Numbered from the stretch's first letter, positions 54,326-63,998 are shown. The stretch is 64,000 bases of DNA from Anaerovibrio lipolyticus LB2005 (GCF_000621545.1 NZ_JHYA01000002.1:225176-289175), one strand, 5' to 3'. Translations and numbers: made by a program. Notes: a model not told the origin generated them from the sequence alone.

Positions 54326-54919
54326 ATGAAAAAGATAGTGATTGCCACTAAAAATAAGGGAAAGGTCAGAGAAATGCAGAATGCCTTTATAGATTTACCA
54401 GTGGAGCTGGTTTCTTTGGCTGAGATAGATGGTGATATTCCAGATGCAGTGGAAGACGGGGATACCTTTAAGGAAAATTCTTTGAAAAAGGCCAGACATT
54501 ATCAGAAAATGACTGGTATGGCCTGCCTGGCGGATGATTCTGGTCTGGAGGTCGATGCTTTAGGGGGAGCTCCGGGAGTTTATTCTGCCCGTTATTCCGG
54601 TGAGAATGCTGATGATTCCTCCAATAACGCTAAGCTGGTGGCAGAGCTGAAAAAGCTGGGCTTGATCAGCTCTCCTGCAGACTATCAGTGTGCCTTGACT
54701 TTTGCCGATACTGATGGAAATATATTGCAGGCCCAGGGTTTCTGTGGTGGTGAAATTAGGTTAGAGGCCAAGGGAAACGGCGGTTTTGGTTATGACCCAT
54801 ATTTTTATGTGGGGGATAAGTCCATGGCGGAGCTGACTCTAGAGGAAAAGCAGGCCATCAGTCATCGTGGAGAGGCTTTGCGGAAAATGGCGGTGCTGTT
54901 AAAGGAGTATTTGCAATGA
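54326..54919 (+). CDS. rdgB: Non-canonical purine NTP (XTP/dITP) pyrophosphatase
   Basis: A 197-residue RdgB/HAM1 enzyme that removes ITP and XTP from the nucleotide pool. The start M-K-K-I-V-I-A-T-K-N-K-G-K, D-D-S-G-L-E-V-D-A-L and the C-terminal S-H-R-G-E-A-L are the family motifs. An earlier in-frame ATG at 54302 adds eight residues but is not typical. It overlaps the phosphodiesterase gene by four bases. Confidence 0.94.
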   Translation: MKKIVIATKNKGKVREMQNAFIDLPVELVSLAEIDGDIPDAVEDGDTFKENSLKKARHYQKMTGMACLADDSGLEVDALGGAPGVYSARYSGENADDSSNNAKLVAELKKLGLISSPADYQCALTFADTDGNILQAQGFCGGEIRLEAKGNGGFGYDPYFYVGDKSMAELTLEEKQAISHRGEALRKMAVLLKEYLQ

Positions 54920-55392
54920 GAGTAGGTGTAATGAGTGACAGCCATGGCAACACCATGGCCGTAGACAGGGCTATAGAGCTGGCAGGAGAAGTGGATTGCT
55001 GGCTTCATGCAGGAGATCTTATTGAAGATGCTGAATATCTGGCCATGGTGACGGACAAGAAGGTTATTAATGTGGCTGGAAACTGTGATTGGCCAAGCTC
55101 TGGAACGGATGATGAGGTATTGGCAGAGGTTGGCTCCCATAAGATTTTTCTGACCCATGGGCATATTTATGGGGTAAAACGGGATATTTCACTGCTTCGC
55201 CAGGCGGCTGTCAGTAAGGGAGCAGATATTGCCGTATATGGTCATACCCATGTGGCGGTGATAGATGATGGTGAGGATTGTTTGGTGATAAATCCTGGCA
55301 GTGTATCTCATCCCAGGGATGGAAAGGCCCAGTCCTTTATGGTACTGAATATTGAAGGGGACAGGGTAAAGGTGGAGCATTTCCACCTGTAA
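54916..55392 (+). CDS. YfcE/MJ0936-type metallophosphoesterase
   Basis: A 158-residue calcineurin-like phosphodiesterase. Metal ligands appear as S-D-S-H-G-N (residues about 7-12), G-D-L-I, G-N-C-D, the T-H-G-H pair and the closing G-H-T-H. It overlaps rdgB (ATGA) and is cotranslated. The natural substrate is unknown. Confidence 0.92.
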   Translation: MRVGVMSDSHGNTMAVDRAIELAGEVDCWLHAGDLIEDAEYLAMVTDKKVINVAGNCDWPSSGTDDEVLAEVGSHKIFLTHGHIYGVKRDISLLRQAAVSKGADIAVYGHTHVAVIDDGEDCLVINPGSVSHPRDGKAQSFMVLNIEGDRVKVEHFHL

Positions 55393-55404
55393 CCTAAGAA
55401 GAAA

Positions 55405-55440
55405 AGGCAGTGAACCACCACCGTTAGCACGGACAAAAAT
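55405..55440. repeat. Partial arm related to the palindromic repeat
   Basis: AGGCAGTGAACCACC ... TAGCACGGAC resembles the outer arm AGGCAGTAAATATCACC ... TAGCACGGATT of copy B and lies just outside it, in the orientation expected of a second, decayed arm. Confidence 0.5.
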
Positions 55441-55466
55441 GTTTTATTAAAGAGATGTAATACAAA

Positions 55467-55651
55467 AGGCAGTAAATAATCACCTGGAGCAATAGGATAA
55501 ATCACGTTAAAAAATTTACTTGCTATACCTTAGTATTAGTGGAAAAAAATCATTTGTTTGAGCGACGCGAGTTATGATTTTTTTCACTATATGAAAGCAA
55601 GGAAAATTTTTAGTGATTTAATCCGTGCTACAGGTGATATTTACTGCCTTA
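55467..55651. repeat. Nested palindromic repeat element, copy B
   Basis: Opposite orientation to copy A. The outer arms pair over about 38 bases: AGGCAGTAAATAATCACC and AGCAATAGGATAAATCAC (55467-55505) with their complements at 55613-55651. Inner blocks are TAAAAAATTT...CTTGCT with AGCAAGGAAAATTTTTA and GTGGAAAAAAATCAT with ATGATTTTTTTCAC. The loop on the minus strand is AACTCGCGTCGCTCAAACAA, one base different from copy A. It lies between convergent genes, as does copy A. Confidence 0.8.
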
Positions 55652-55665
55652 TTTTTTGACTATGA

Positions 55666-57399
55666 TTACATTTTTTCGTCAATGCCGATGATACGACCGT
55701 CCAACACCTTTACCAGTCCCCGGTCAGTGAGCTTTAGCTCGGGAATTACTGGAAGGCTAAGGAAGGCCAGAGTAAGGAATGGGTCATATTCTCTGTCCAC
55801 ACCCAGGCTGAAGGCCAGCTTTTCCATTTTTTCCGCTTGCTTTGCAGCATCGGTGGCGGATTTATCTGTCATCAGGCCACCAACTGGCAGAGGGAGTATT
55901 TCTTCAACTTTACCATCTACTGCTATGGCAATACCACCGCCACAGCTTTCCAGACTCCTGGAGGCAATAAGCATATCATCGTCGTTGGTGCCGATTACAA
56001 TAAGGTTATGGCTGTCGTGTCCAATGGTTTGGGCAATGGCTCCTTTTTTTAATCCGAAGCCCTTTACCAGTCCAATACCCCGTTTGCCGGTGTTATGATG
56101 GCGTTCAAATACGGCCAGCTTAAGTATGTCTTCATCCGGGGAAGCTGTTGCCATGCCACCTTTTACAGGCACCTCTTGCCAAATATGATGGGTAAGCAGC
56201 TGTTTGGGAATAAGGCCAATTACGTTAGCCATCTTGTCATTTATTGGCAAGGAAAAATGTTCAAGCTTTAATTCAGGAAGATTTACGGATTTACTCAAAC
56301 GGGTTGGCACTGGAGGAATTTCAATGGTATCCCAGATTTCCTTTATACATTTGCCATCTTTGGCTACCAATTTGCCACCTGTATAAACCTCATCTGGCTC
56401 CCAGTTCTCCAAATCTGGGAATATCAGCAAATCTGCTCTGCGGCCAGGAGCAATTACACCAGTGTCACGAATACCAAAATAGGTCGCAGGATTTACTGTG
56501 GCCATTTGCAGGGCTTGCCATACGGGGAGTCCCAGCTTGATAGCTTCGCGTACCATAGCATTTACGCCACCTTCATTCATCAGGTCACCTGGGTGACGGT
56601 CATCGGCACAGAAGCAACAAAAACGGCTGTTATGGTCGTTGATTACAGGGAGCAGTGCCTCCAAATTGTGGGCGGCAGAGCCCTCCCTTATCATGAGATA
56701 CATACCTGCAGCCAAACGATCTTCCGCTTCCTCCACAGTTACACATTCATGGTCTGAGTCCACACCGGCAGCGGCATATCCCATGAGCTCCTTGCCCTTC
56801 AGCATAGGGGCGTGGCCATCCACAAAGTGGTGGGGACCAATCATGTTCAGCTTATCCCAGACAGTTCTAGACTCGTTGAGTACACCGGGAACATCCATCA
56901 GCTCACCTAACCCAAGAACGCGACTATCTTTTAGGAAAGGTCTTAATTCCTTGGCATTAAGAACAGCTCCCGCATCCTCAAGGGGAGTGGCAGGGACACA
57001 GGATGGCAACATGAATTTTATTTGTAAAGGAAGATCTTCGGAAGCATCCAGCATGTATTGAATACCAGTTTCTCCACCTACATTGGCAATTTCGTGGGGG
57101 TCAGCTACTACAGTGGTGGTGCCCATTGGAACTACAGCTTGGGCAAAACCAAAGGGAGTCAGCATAGAGCTTTCAATATGAACGTGAGAATCAATAAAAC
57201 CGGGAGTAATGTACCTCCCCTGAAGGTCAATTTCCTTCTCTCCTACATATTGGCCAAGGCCGGCAATATACCCATCCTGCACCGCAATATCAGTTTTTAT
57301 AAACTTGCCGGTAAAACCAGCGAATACATGAGCATTTTTTAGTACAAGCTGGGCCTTTACTTTTCCAGCGCCCACCTGCATAAGCCTCTTTTTATCCAT
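55666..57399 (-). CDS. ade: Adenine deaminase
   Basis: A 577-residue amidohydrolase converting adenine to hypoxanthine. The metal site has P-G-F-I-D-S-H-V-H-I-E-S-S, then A-D-P-H-E-I-A-N-V and later C-A-D-D-R-H-P. The C-terminal domain with G-L-V-K-G-F-G-L and I-G-H-D-S-H-N matches Ade. ATG 57399 has GCAGGAGAT upstream on the minus strand; an in-frame start at 57414 is less likely. It follows the secreted unknown gene by 26 bases. Confidence 0.93.
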   Translation of the reverse strand: MDKKRLMQVGAGKVKAQLVLKNAHVFAGFTGKFIKTDIAVQDGYIAGLGQYVGEKEIDLQGRYITPGFIDSHVHIESSMLTPFGFAQAVVPMGTTTVVADPHEIANVGGETGIQYMLDASEDLPLQIKFMLPSCVPATPLEDAGAVLNAKELRPFLKDSRVLGLGELMDVPGVLNESRTVWDKLNMIGPHHFVDGHAPMLKGKELMGYAAAGVDSDHECVTVEEAEDRLAAGMYLMIREGSAAHNLEALLPVINDHNSRFCCFCADDRHPGDLMNEGGVNAMVREAIKLGLPVWQALQMATVNPATYFGIRDTGVIAPGRRADLLIFPDLENWEPDEVYTGGKLVAKDGKCIKEIWDTIEIPPVPTRLSKSVNLPELKLEHFSLPINDKMANVIGLIPKQLLTHHIWQEVPVKGGMATASPDEDILKLAVFERHHNTGKRGIGLVKGFGLKKGAIAQTIGHDSHNLIVIGTNDDDMLIASRSLESCGGGIAIAVDGKVEEILPLPVGGLMTDKSATDAAKQAEKMEKLAFSLGVDREYDPFLTLAFLSLPVIPELKLTDRGLVKVLDGRIIGIDEKM

Positions 57400-57425
57400 G
57401 TTTATCTCCTGCAATAATATAAATT

Positions 57426-58565
57426 TTACCAGTTTTCGGCATCGTCAAAGCTGGCTTTCATGCCATCAACATACAAATTCAGATTTTCCTGCTGACTTTC
57501 TGTAAGATAGCTGCTGTCGGAAAGGTACCAGTCAATCAGCTTCCAGTTTCCCTTGTCAGTGGTGGCAATAACAGCTGTAAAGTTTATATTTTTAGGTAAA
57601 TCCTTGAAATACTTGTGGGCATCCATAAATGTAACATGTCTGGAGTCCCAAGCATTGTTCTTGATGGCCCAGGCAATCTGTCCAGCGGTATAATAAGCCC
57701 TGTCCTCACCACGGGTCATGATAGTTTTATCTTCTAATGCGCGTTCAAATTCCAGCTTGGTCACATCAAATTGTGGGGGAGCGAAAACACTCCAGTAGTC
57801 ACCATTTTTGTCTGCCACCAGCAGCTGATTGGTGTTGATATCATCATTTGTAAAACCTACGCGGTTTTGGGAGGTATTTAAAATAAAGCTGTAGAGATCA
57901 TATAAAGAAGCTTCACTGGCTTCTGTAGCGAAATCATCTTGCATTATTGTTTGCATGCGTTGGCGGGACATAAGAACGCCACCAACACTGAAGGTGGGTA
58001 CATTATCCAACAGATTCACAGCAAATTTATCTGCCCTTACATTATCCTGTGGTACTTTTTCATTGTAGTACCAGCGGGAGGCTTCTTTTGCATATTCGGC
58101 AGCCAGGCAGCTTGTAGCATAAATATCATAATCCTTGTATGATTTTGGAGTATATGTGCCAGACTCCAGTGCCATTTTTGCATTAATAAAGCCCTGGGTA
58201 AGAGCTATATTTCCCGCTGAAACAGTGAAAATTCCCTTGCCAACGCTTTCAGGATGTTTTTTATCTATTATATATACTTTTCTTAGGCCATCGTCATGCT
58301 TTTTGATGGCTTTTTTTAATAGGTCGGGGTTGTTTTTTATAAGCGGTGCCTGAATATTATCAGTAATAAAGGCACTTTCTTCTATGTCAGGATACATTTT
58401 TTTGAGAACCTTTAAATCCCTTTCAGCATTGTTAAGTTCTTCTCTGGACGCAGGGATATGCTTGTAATCATTGGCAGCTGCCTGAGCTGTTACACAACAA
58501 AAAGAAATAAATGTGGCCATTATTGCGCACGTAGCAAGAAATTTTTTGGTACTAATTGTATTCAT
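57426..58565 (-). CDS. Secreted protein of unknown function
   Basis: A 379-residue protein with signal peptide (hydrophobic core about 12-25, cleavage after A-Q-A-A). No catalytic motif is recognised. The mature part has a helical N-terminal region (N-N-A-E-R-D-L-K-V-L-K-K-M-Y), a T-V-S-A-G-N-I-A-L-T-Q-G-F-I-N-A-K-M-A segment and a Cys near residue 150. It lies 26 bases upstream of ade and may share its transcript. ATG 58565 has AAGGAATG upstream. Confidence 0.7.
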   Translation of the reverse strand: MNTISTKKFLATCAIMATFISFCCVTAQAAANDYKHIPASREELNNAERDLKVLKKMYPDIEESAFITDNIQAPLIKNNPDLLKKAIKKHDDGLRKVYIIDKKHPESVGKGIFTVSAGNIALTQGFINAKMALESGTYTPKSYKDYDIYATSCLAAEYAKEASRWYYNEKVPQDNVRADKFAVNLLDNVPTFSVGGVLMSRQRMQTIMQDDFATEASEASLYDLYSFILNTSQNRVGFTNDDINTNQLLVADKNGDYWSVFAPPQFDVTKLEFERALEDKTIMTRGEDRAYYTAGQIAWAIKNNAWDSRHVTFMDAHKYFKDLPKNINFTAVIATTDKGNWKLIDWYLSDSSYLTESQQENLNLYVDGMKASFDDAENW

Positions 58566-58884
58566 AATAATGCACATTCCTTCATTTAAAGTAAAATATC
58601 AAGGATAAGTATATTACCTGAGATGGCTTCCAGTCAAACAATATCGAGTTTTATGTATAAGCACATAAAAATGTACAATTCGCATTAAGACAGGACAATA
58701 TATCTATAATGTTAAATAATTATTAAACCAAACTACATAGAATTATTATAAATAATTACTGTATTTGCATGGTATAAATATTATATTATGTGTTTTTATA
58801 TTTATTTTGTTGAAAAAATAATAGGTAAATGGTATTATGGTAGCGTTTGATTTTATTAAATAAGAAGGAAGTGTTAAAAAAGGA
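58566..58884. other. Divergent intergenic region with the chemoreceptor promoter
   Basis: An AT-rich 319-base gap. On the plus strand TTGAAA at 58810-58815, 17-base spacer and TATTAT at 58833-58838 form a promoter for the chemoreceptor at 58885. I see no other named feature in it. Confidence 0.6.
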
Positions 58885-60861
58885 ATGGGTATTAAACAAA
58901 AGTTTTTCATGCTTTCTGGTATAGCAGGTGTAATAATGGCCGTTGTATCTATTATTGGTTATTTTACAGCATCTACTTCACTGGAAAAGACTATGGAAGA
59001 AGAGATTATAGCCGAAATAGGAAGACAGTCTGCTCAGGCTGACGCTTGGCTTAATGCCAAGGGGCAAGTAGTTATATCTGGTGCTAATGTATTTAAACAG
59101 ATTCCGGCTGATAGTACAGATATAATGAAGCGTCATGAATTGGTAGGGCAGATTGCCGATGATAAGGAAGTCCTTGATGATATTCATGCAATGGATGACG
59201 GATTTGCTATGGCATGGCATGACGGGGACTTAACTGGACAGGGAGAATGGACTAAGCGTCCATGGTATGTAGATGCAAAAAAGGCAGGTCACATTATTTA
59301 TACTGATCCATACAAGGACGTCAGCAGTGGAAGTATGGTTGTGACTATTGCCGTCCCTTATGATCGTAAGGGTGCTGTCGGTGGCGTATTTAGTGAAGAT
59401 GTTAAGATAGATACTCTGGCTGAGCAGGCTAAAGCCATCAAATTCCGCGGCGAGGGCAAGGGTATGCTGATAAACCCTGAGAGTGGTATTATTATTGCCT
59501 CTGCCAATGAAGAAGAAAACCTGTCTAAGACGGATGATAATCCGATTCTTAAGGCCTTTGCCACCGAGATTAAAAATAATGATAAGGGCTTTTTTGTAAC
59601 TGACGCTGGTGGCGAAGAGAAGGTAGTTGCTTATGCTACTATTCCTACTTCTGGCTGGAAGGCAGTAGTATCAGCTCCAACCAGCTTTGTATTTAGCCAG
59701 CTTCGCACTATGAAAATAGTGTATGGTATTCTTACTATAGTTGGTATTTTATTGATAGTATTTGCTTGCTTGAAATTCTCTACCCGTATTGTCAGGGTCG
59801 TAGAGCATTTGGCTGACCGTGTTAATGAAATGTCCAATGGTATATTGGATCAGCGTCCGCTCCATGTTGATTCTGAGGATGAGTTAGGACAGCTTTCTGC
59901 CGATGTTAATAACATGAACGAAAATCTGAAAAAGCTTATCGGCGGTGTTAAGAAATCTGCTGAAATGTTGGCAGCTTCCAGTGAGGAATTGACTGCTGGA
60001 GCCCATCAGGCAGCTCAGGCGGCTACTAATGTAGCTGAAACGGTTACTGAAGTTGCTGAGGGTATGGAAAAGCAGCTGCAGAATGTTGATGGCACCAGAG
60101 AGAATGTAGATAATGTTTCTTTGGATATTGATAACATGACTGCTGAGGCCCAGGAGGTTGCAGCAGATACTGCAGAAACAGCCAATGCAGCTCGTCAGGG
60201 CGAGGAATTGATGAAGCATGCTACTGAGCGTATGCAGGGAATTGAGAAATCAGTTCGTCAGCTGGAGGGCGTTGTTCAGAAGCTGGGTGATAATTCCCAG
60301 CAGATAGGTCAGATAGTTGAAACCATTGCCAGCATTGCTGACCAGACAAATCTGTTGGCCCTTAATGCGGCAATTGAGGCTGCACGGGCTGGAGATGCTG
60401 GACGAGGCTTCTCCGTTGTTGCTGAGGAAGTAAGAAAACTGGCTGAACAGTCTTCAGCGGCTGCCGAGGAAATAAAGGAGCGTATCAGCTCTGTTCAGAA
60501 TGATACTTCAGCGGCTGTTACTGCAATGCAGCAGGGCTCTGTTGAGGTTCAGCAGGGAGCTGAGGCTGTGCAGGGTGTAGGCGTACAGTTTACCAAGATT
60601 ATGGAAATGGTAACAAGCATTGAACAGAAGATGCACTCTATCAGTAAGTCAGCTGCTACCGTTGCTTCTGGTACCAGAAATATCGTAAAGGCTGTTGATA
60701 ACATTGATGATGTAAGCCGTGTTACCAGTGACCATACGCAGACTATTTCTGCAGCTGCAGAGGAACAGTCAGCGTCCTCCGAGGAAATTGCTTCTGCCTC
60801 CCAGGCATTGGCATCCCTTGCAACTGACCTTTCTCAGGAAACCGGCAAGTTTAAAATTTAA
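58885..60861 (+). CDS. Methyl-accepting chemotaxis protein with dCache sensor
   Basis: A 658-residue receptor: transmembrane helix at about 7-29, a periplasmic double-Cache domain (about 35-275, includes K-R-P-W-Y and the P-Y-K-D-V-S segment typical of amino-acid-binding dCache proteins), a second helix at about 276-297, HAMP, and the signalling tip [15 protein letters not shown]. The start context is AAAAAAGGAATG, a poor ribosome-binding site. Fourth chemoreceptor of the window. Confidence 0.92.
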   Translation: MGIKQKFFMLSGIAGVIMAVVSIIGYFTASTSLEKTMEEEIIAEIGRQSAQADAWLNAKGQVVISGANVFKQIPADSTDIMKRHELVGQIADDKEVLDDIHAMDDGFAMAWHDGDLTGQGEWTKRPWYVDAKKAGHIIYTDPYKDVSSGSMVVTIAVPYDRKGAVGGVFSEDVKIDTLAEQAKAIKFRGEGKGMLINPESGIIIASANEEENLSKTDDNPILKAFATEIKNNDKGFFVTDAGGEEKVVAYATIPTSGWKAVVSAPTSFVFSQLRTMKIVYGILTIVGILLIVFACLKFSTRIVRVVEHLADRVNEMSNGILDQRPLHVDSEDELGQLSADVNNMNENLKKLIGGVKKSAEMLAASSEELTAGAHQAAQAATNVAETVTEVAEGMEKQLQNVDGTRENVDNVSLDIDNMTAEAQEVAADTAETANAARQGEELMKHATERMQGIEKSVRQLEGVVQKLGDNSQQIGQIVETIASIADQTNLLALNAAIEAARAGDAGRGFSVVAEEVRKLAEQSSAAAEEIKERISSVQNDTSAAVTAMQQGSVEVQQGAEAVQGVGVQFTKIMEMVTSIEQKMHSISKSAATVASGTRNIVKAVDNIDDVSRVTSDHTQTISAAAEEQSASSEEIASASQALASLATDLSQETGKFKI

Positions 60862-60871
60862 TTTTTAAATG

Positions 60872-60908
60872 CAATCCGCATCCATTTATAGTGGGTGCGG
60901 ATTTTTTG
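60872..60908 (+). terminator. Terminator after the chemoreceptor gene
   Basis: AATCCGCATCCA pairs with TGGGTGCGGATT, followed by TTTTTG. Confidence 0.85.
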
Positions 60909-61029
60909 TGCTTGTCGAGGGGGTGTCAGCAGTTAAAGCAGAAGGATTTTTCAAATAATATGTCGAAGTAAAAACCAGATTGTGTCGATATGTTTATTCA
61001 TTTACGGATAAAGGAAGGAGGTTCTTTTT

Positions 61030-62298
61030 ATGCAAAGAAAAGTCGTTACGTTGTTGTTGGGGATGGTGTTGCTGCTTTACAGCATCGGGGCACAGACGGC
61101 AGTTCCACCATCAGGTTTGCCCCATTCTCAGGCCACTATCTCCATGATGAAATATCTGAATGATGATCCTGAGCTGATGAGGCTGATGGAAAAATCCATC
61201 GCAAAGGCCCGTGTAATTAATCCGGACCACAACACCAATCCAATTCAAAGTGTGGATGAATTATATACATTTCTGGATTGGGCCGTGACCTGTATGCCGT
61301 GGAATGTGCTTTCGGATGCCTCTTATCCTACACTATATAGCCATATAGATCAGAGCGTTGATTATTTCTGGTTTATAGTGGATCAGCCACTGGAGGAGCT
61401 TGAGAACAAGGGATATTACTATCCTTCCCTTCAGTACCATGAGCCTATAGCTACTTGGTGCCGCGAATATTCCCAGGAATGGGGTAAATTCCTCTCCACA
61501 AAGGAGAGCTGGAAGGACAGCTACTATCAGAGAATAAAGCAGGATCCTTCCATGAATATGCAGTATGGTTGGTATGCAGACCATAATGTATGGAACAGCT
61601 TTAACGACTGGTTTGCCCGCCATTTGGTAGATCCATCTGTTCGTCCGATTGCGGATAGCCAGGTGGTTGCTCCGGCAGATTCCACCCCACAGGGAATTTG
61701 GCAGATAGACGAAACAGGTAATCTTATACAAAAAGAAGGGGTTGCCATTAAGTCCGCTAACTTTACATCTATCCCTCAATTGCTGGGACCTGGCTCCGCT
61801 TATGGCGATGCATTTAAGGGTGGTACCTTAACCCATACTTTCCTTGATGTAAATGACTATCATCGGTATCATTTCCCTGTTAGCGGAAAAATTGTTGAGC
61901 TACGCAAAATCCCGGGAACCAACGCTGCCGGCGGAGTTACCGAATGGGATCCAAAGCTGTCCCGCTATTCATTACTTGACGCTATCCCAGGATGGCAAAT
62001 GATTGAGACTCGTGATTGCGTTGTTATTGATACAGATGAGTACGGTCTTGTGGCTGTTTTGCCGATTGGAATGTCCCAGATCTGTTCCTGTAACTGGGAA
62101 GAAAATCTAGCTGTGGGGGATGTTGTCAAAAAGGGGGATCCTATGGGGTATTTCCTCTTTGGTGGCAGCGACATTGTTATGGTATTCCAATCCTGTGTGG
62201 ATGTAAGCCTCACCTGTCCACAGAAAGAATCAGGGGATGGGTATAAGCATGTTCTGATGGGTGAGTCTTATGCTTCGCTCGTTCCATCAAAGCATTGA
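61030..62298 (+). CDS. Secreted phosphatidylserine-decarboxylase-like protein
   Basis: A 422-residue protein with an N-terminal signal peptide (residues 1 to about 24). The C-terminal half resembles phosphatidylserine decarboxylase: F-N-D-W-F-A-R-H-L ... R-P-I, A-P-A-D-S-T, then a histidine-rich Y-H-R-Y-H-F-P-V-S-G, and near the end Y-F-L-F-G-G-S-D-I-V (S380). In decarboxylases the corresponding L-G-S-T serine becomes the pyruvoyl cofactor after self-cleavage. Here the serine is kept but the flanks are changed (G-G-S-D). An extracytoplasmic location is unusual; substrate and activity are uncertain. Confidence 0.7.
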   Translation: MQRKVVTLLLGMVLLLYSIGAQTAVPPSGLPHSQATISMMKYLNDDPELMRLMEKSIAKARVINPDHNTNPIQSVDELYTFLDWAVTCMPWNVLSDASYPTLYSHIDQSVDYFWFIVDQPLEELENKGYYYPSLQYHEPIATWCREYSQEWGKFLSTKESWKDSYYQRIKQDPSMNMQYGWYADHNVWNSFNDWFARHLVDPSVRPIADSQVVAPADSTPQGIWQIDETGNLIQKEGVAIKSANFTSIPQLLGPGSAYGDAFKGGTLTHTFLDVNDYHRYHFPVSGKIVELRKIPGTNAAGGVTEWDPKLSRYSLLDAIPGWQMIETRDCVVIDTDEYGLVAVLPIGMSQICSCNWEENLAVGDVVKKGDPMGYFLFGGSDIVMVFQSCVDVSLTCPQKESGDGYKHVLMGESYASLVPSKH

Positions 62299-62315
62299 AT
62301 AGTTTGTTTATGATA

Positions 62316-62377
62316 CTGAAAAGGACCTATGGGGGTCTCTACACTCTACATAACTTTCCCATGGGTCTTTTCTTTTT
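62316..62377 (+). terminator. Terminator after the decarboxylase-like gene
   Basis: AAAAGGACCTATGGG pairs with CCCATGGGTCTTTT, followed by CTTTTT. Confidence 0.8.
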
Positions 62378-62518
62378 AATATTAATAAGAAAATAAAATA
62401 AAATTGCGTAATATTATTAGATAAAGTATAATATATAATTAATAATATTATGTATAGGTGGTAATTGTGTTTGCAAAATGTTGTGGAGAAATGATAAAAG
62501 TTGGGAGGAAGCAGTATT

Positions 62519-63583
62519 ATGGCTAACAATGAGGTGCTGAATATTAACTATGAGGTAACTACCAATATAGTTGATGATGTATGCAGGATAATAGAAAATT
62601 CTCAGAAGGCAGCTTTTCACGCGGTGAATGTTGAACTGTTGAAAAGAAACTGGTTATTGGGAAAGAGAATTGCTGAAGAAGAACTGGTCAGCAACAAGCG
62701 TGAAGATAATTATGGATTGAAGATTATAGCTACACTTTCAACTAAGCTTACTGAAAAGTATGGGAGGGGCTTTTCCAAAAGAGCACTATATCAATATTTG
62801 GAATTTTATCGTATGTTCCCAGAGATTGTGCAATCACTGACTGCACAATCTTCTCCTATGCTATCTTGGACACATTATTCTGTCCTATTACGGGTATCTG
62901 ATTCAAAAGCAAGATTGTGGTATGAGAAAGAGGCTGCCAATGAAACATGGTCTGTGCGTACATTACAGAGAAATATTGAAACCCAGTATTATTATCGTAT
63001 ATTGAAATCACAGTTAAAAGAGCCTGTAGTTGAGGAGATGAAGGAAAAAACAGCATCTTATCAGCATGATAAACTTGAGTTTATAAAGAATCCAGTTGTA
63101 GCGGAATTTTTAGGAATGTCACCGGACCAGTCATTCTCAGAAAATGATTTAGAGTCTAGCATAATCAGTCATTTGAAGCAGTTTATGATGGAACTGGGCA
63201 GGGGCTATGCTTTTGTAGCCCGCCAGCAACATATTCGTACAGAAACAGATGATTTTTACATTGACCTCGTATTCTACAATTACATCTTGAAATGCTTTGT
63301 CTTGGTAGATTTGAAGTTGGGCAAAATAACCCATCAGGATATTGGACAAATGGATATGTATATCCGCATGTACGATGATTTGAAGAGAAATGATGGGGAC
63401 AATCCAACCTTGGGTATTCTTCTTTGCTCAGAGACCGATTTAACAATTGCCAAGTACTCCATCTTAAACGGTAATGAACAGCTTTTTGCGACTAAGTATA
63501 AATTGTATTTGCCCAGCGAGGAAGAACTAAAGAACGAAATTGAATCACAAAAGGCAATATTTAAATTGCAACATGATGGATAA
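62519..63583 (+). CDS. DUF1016/YhcG-family PDDEXK nuclease
   Basis: A 354-residue protein with N-terminal DUF1016 helical domain (W-L-L-G-K-R-I-A-E-E, Y-G-R-G-F-S-K-R-A-L-Y-Q-Y-L-E-F-Y, S-W-T-H-Y) and a C-terminal PDDEXK nuclease-like domain (D-D-F-Y-I-D-L-V-F-Y, V-L-V-D-L-K-L-G). YhcG-type proteins occur beside restriction or other mobile-associated genes. No partner is adjacent here. ATG 62519 has GGGAGGA at 62503-62509; TTG 62501 is not used. Confidence 0.85.
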   Translation: MANNEVLNINYEVTTNIVDDVCRIIENSQKAAFHAVNVELLKRNWLLGKRIAEEELVSNKREDNYGLKIIATLSTKLTEKYGRGFSKRALYQYLEFYRMFPEIVQSLTAQSSPMLSWTHYSVLLRVSDSKARLWYEKEAANETWSVRTLQRNIETQYYYRILKSQLKEPVVEEMKEKTASYQHDKLEFIKNPVVAEFLGMSPDQSFSENDLESSIISHLKQFMMELGRGYAFVARQQHIRTETDDFYIDLVFYNYILKCFVLVDLKLGKITHQDIGQMDMYIRMYDDLKRNDGDNPTLGILLCSETDLTIAKYSILNGNEQLFATKYKLYLPSEEELKNEIESQKAIFKLQHDG

Positions 63584-63722
63584 TGTAATTTTTATGTATC
63601 TAGGATAGATGGTGCTGTAAATATTGCTAGAGTAAGTGAATCTCTGACTGTTCCTTCCCGTATAATCCTGTGCTGTTTAATGAACCCGAGTATGAGAAAA
63701 TTGATAAATTTTTATTATAGGA
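63584..63722. other. Gap after the nuclease gene
   Basis: No gene or named signal seen; AT-rich sequence. Confidence 0.4.
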
Positions 63723-63774
63723 AAAGTGCCTGACTGCCTTGTATAATAGGCTTTCAGGCACTTTGGTTTATAGT
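63723..63774. terminator. Hairpin, possible terminator
   Basis: AAAGTGCCTGA and TCAGGCACTTT with an inner GCCTT/AGGC stem. On the minus strand the stem is followed by TTCCTATAATAAAA; the plus strand T-tract is weak, so the direction of use is uncertain. Confidence 0.55.
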
Positions 63775-63850
63775 GGTTAGGATAGTAAAAATAATGGATA
63801 GTTGTGTTAAGGGGCGGAGAAAATGTTATGCATACATTGTTAATGATACA

Positions 63851-63998
63851 ATGGGAAGCCGCCCCGCTTTCACGGCTCACTTCCATCGGTGGCACCCAGT
63901 AAGTAGCTTTGGCCCATCGTTGGAGCTGGAGCCACGGTCTGGGGCCGGGGCGGCGACGCGAAACGAAGTGAGCTAGTGCCCGTAGGGCGGAAGCCCAT
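63851..63998. repeat. GC-rich inverted-repeat element at the right edge
   Basis: Nested arms: ATGGGAAGCCGCCC (63851-63864) with GGGCGGAAGCCCAT at the far end, GCCGCCCCG (63858-63866) with CGGGGCGGC (63946-63954), and GGCTCACTTC (63874-63883) with GAAGTGAGC (63965-63973). Its GC content differs sharply from the flanks. A block CGACGCGAA...GCTAGTGCCCGTAGGG is shared with the hairpin at 25761-25827. Its right boundary may be outside the window. Confidence 0.6.

Noticed and set aside
55625..56098. Plus-strand open frame of 157 codons
   Set aside because: Antisense to ade, and its start lies in the palindromic repeat.
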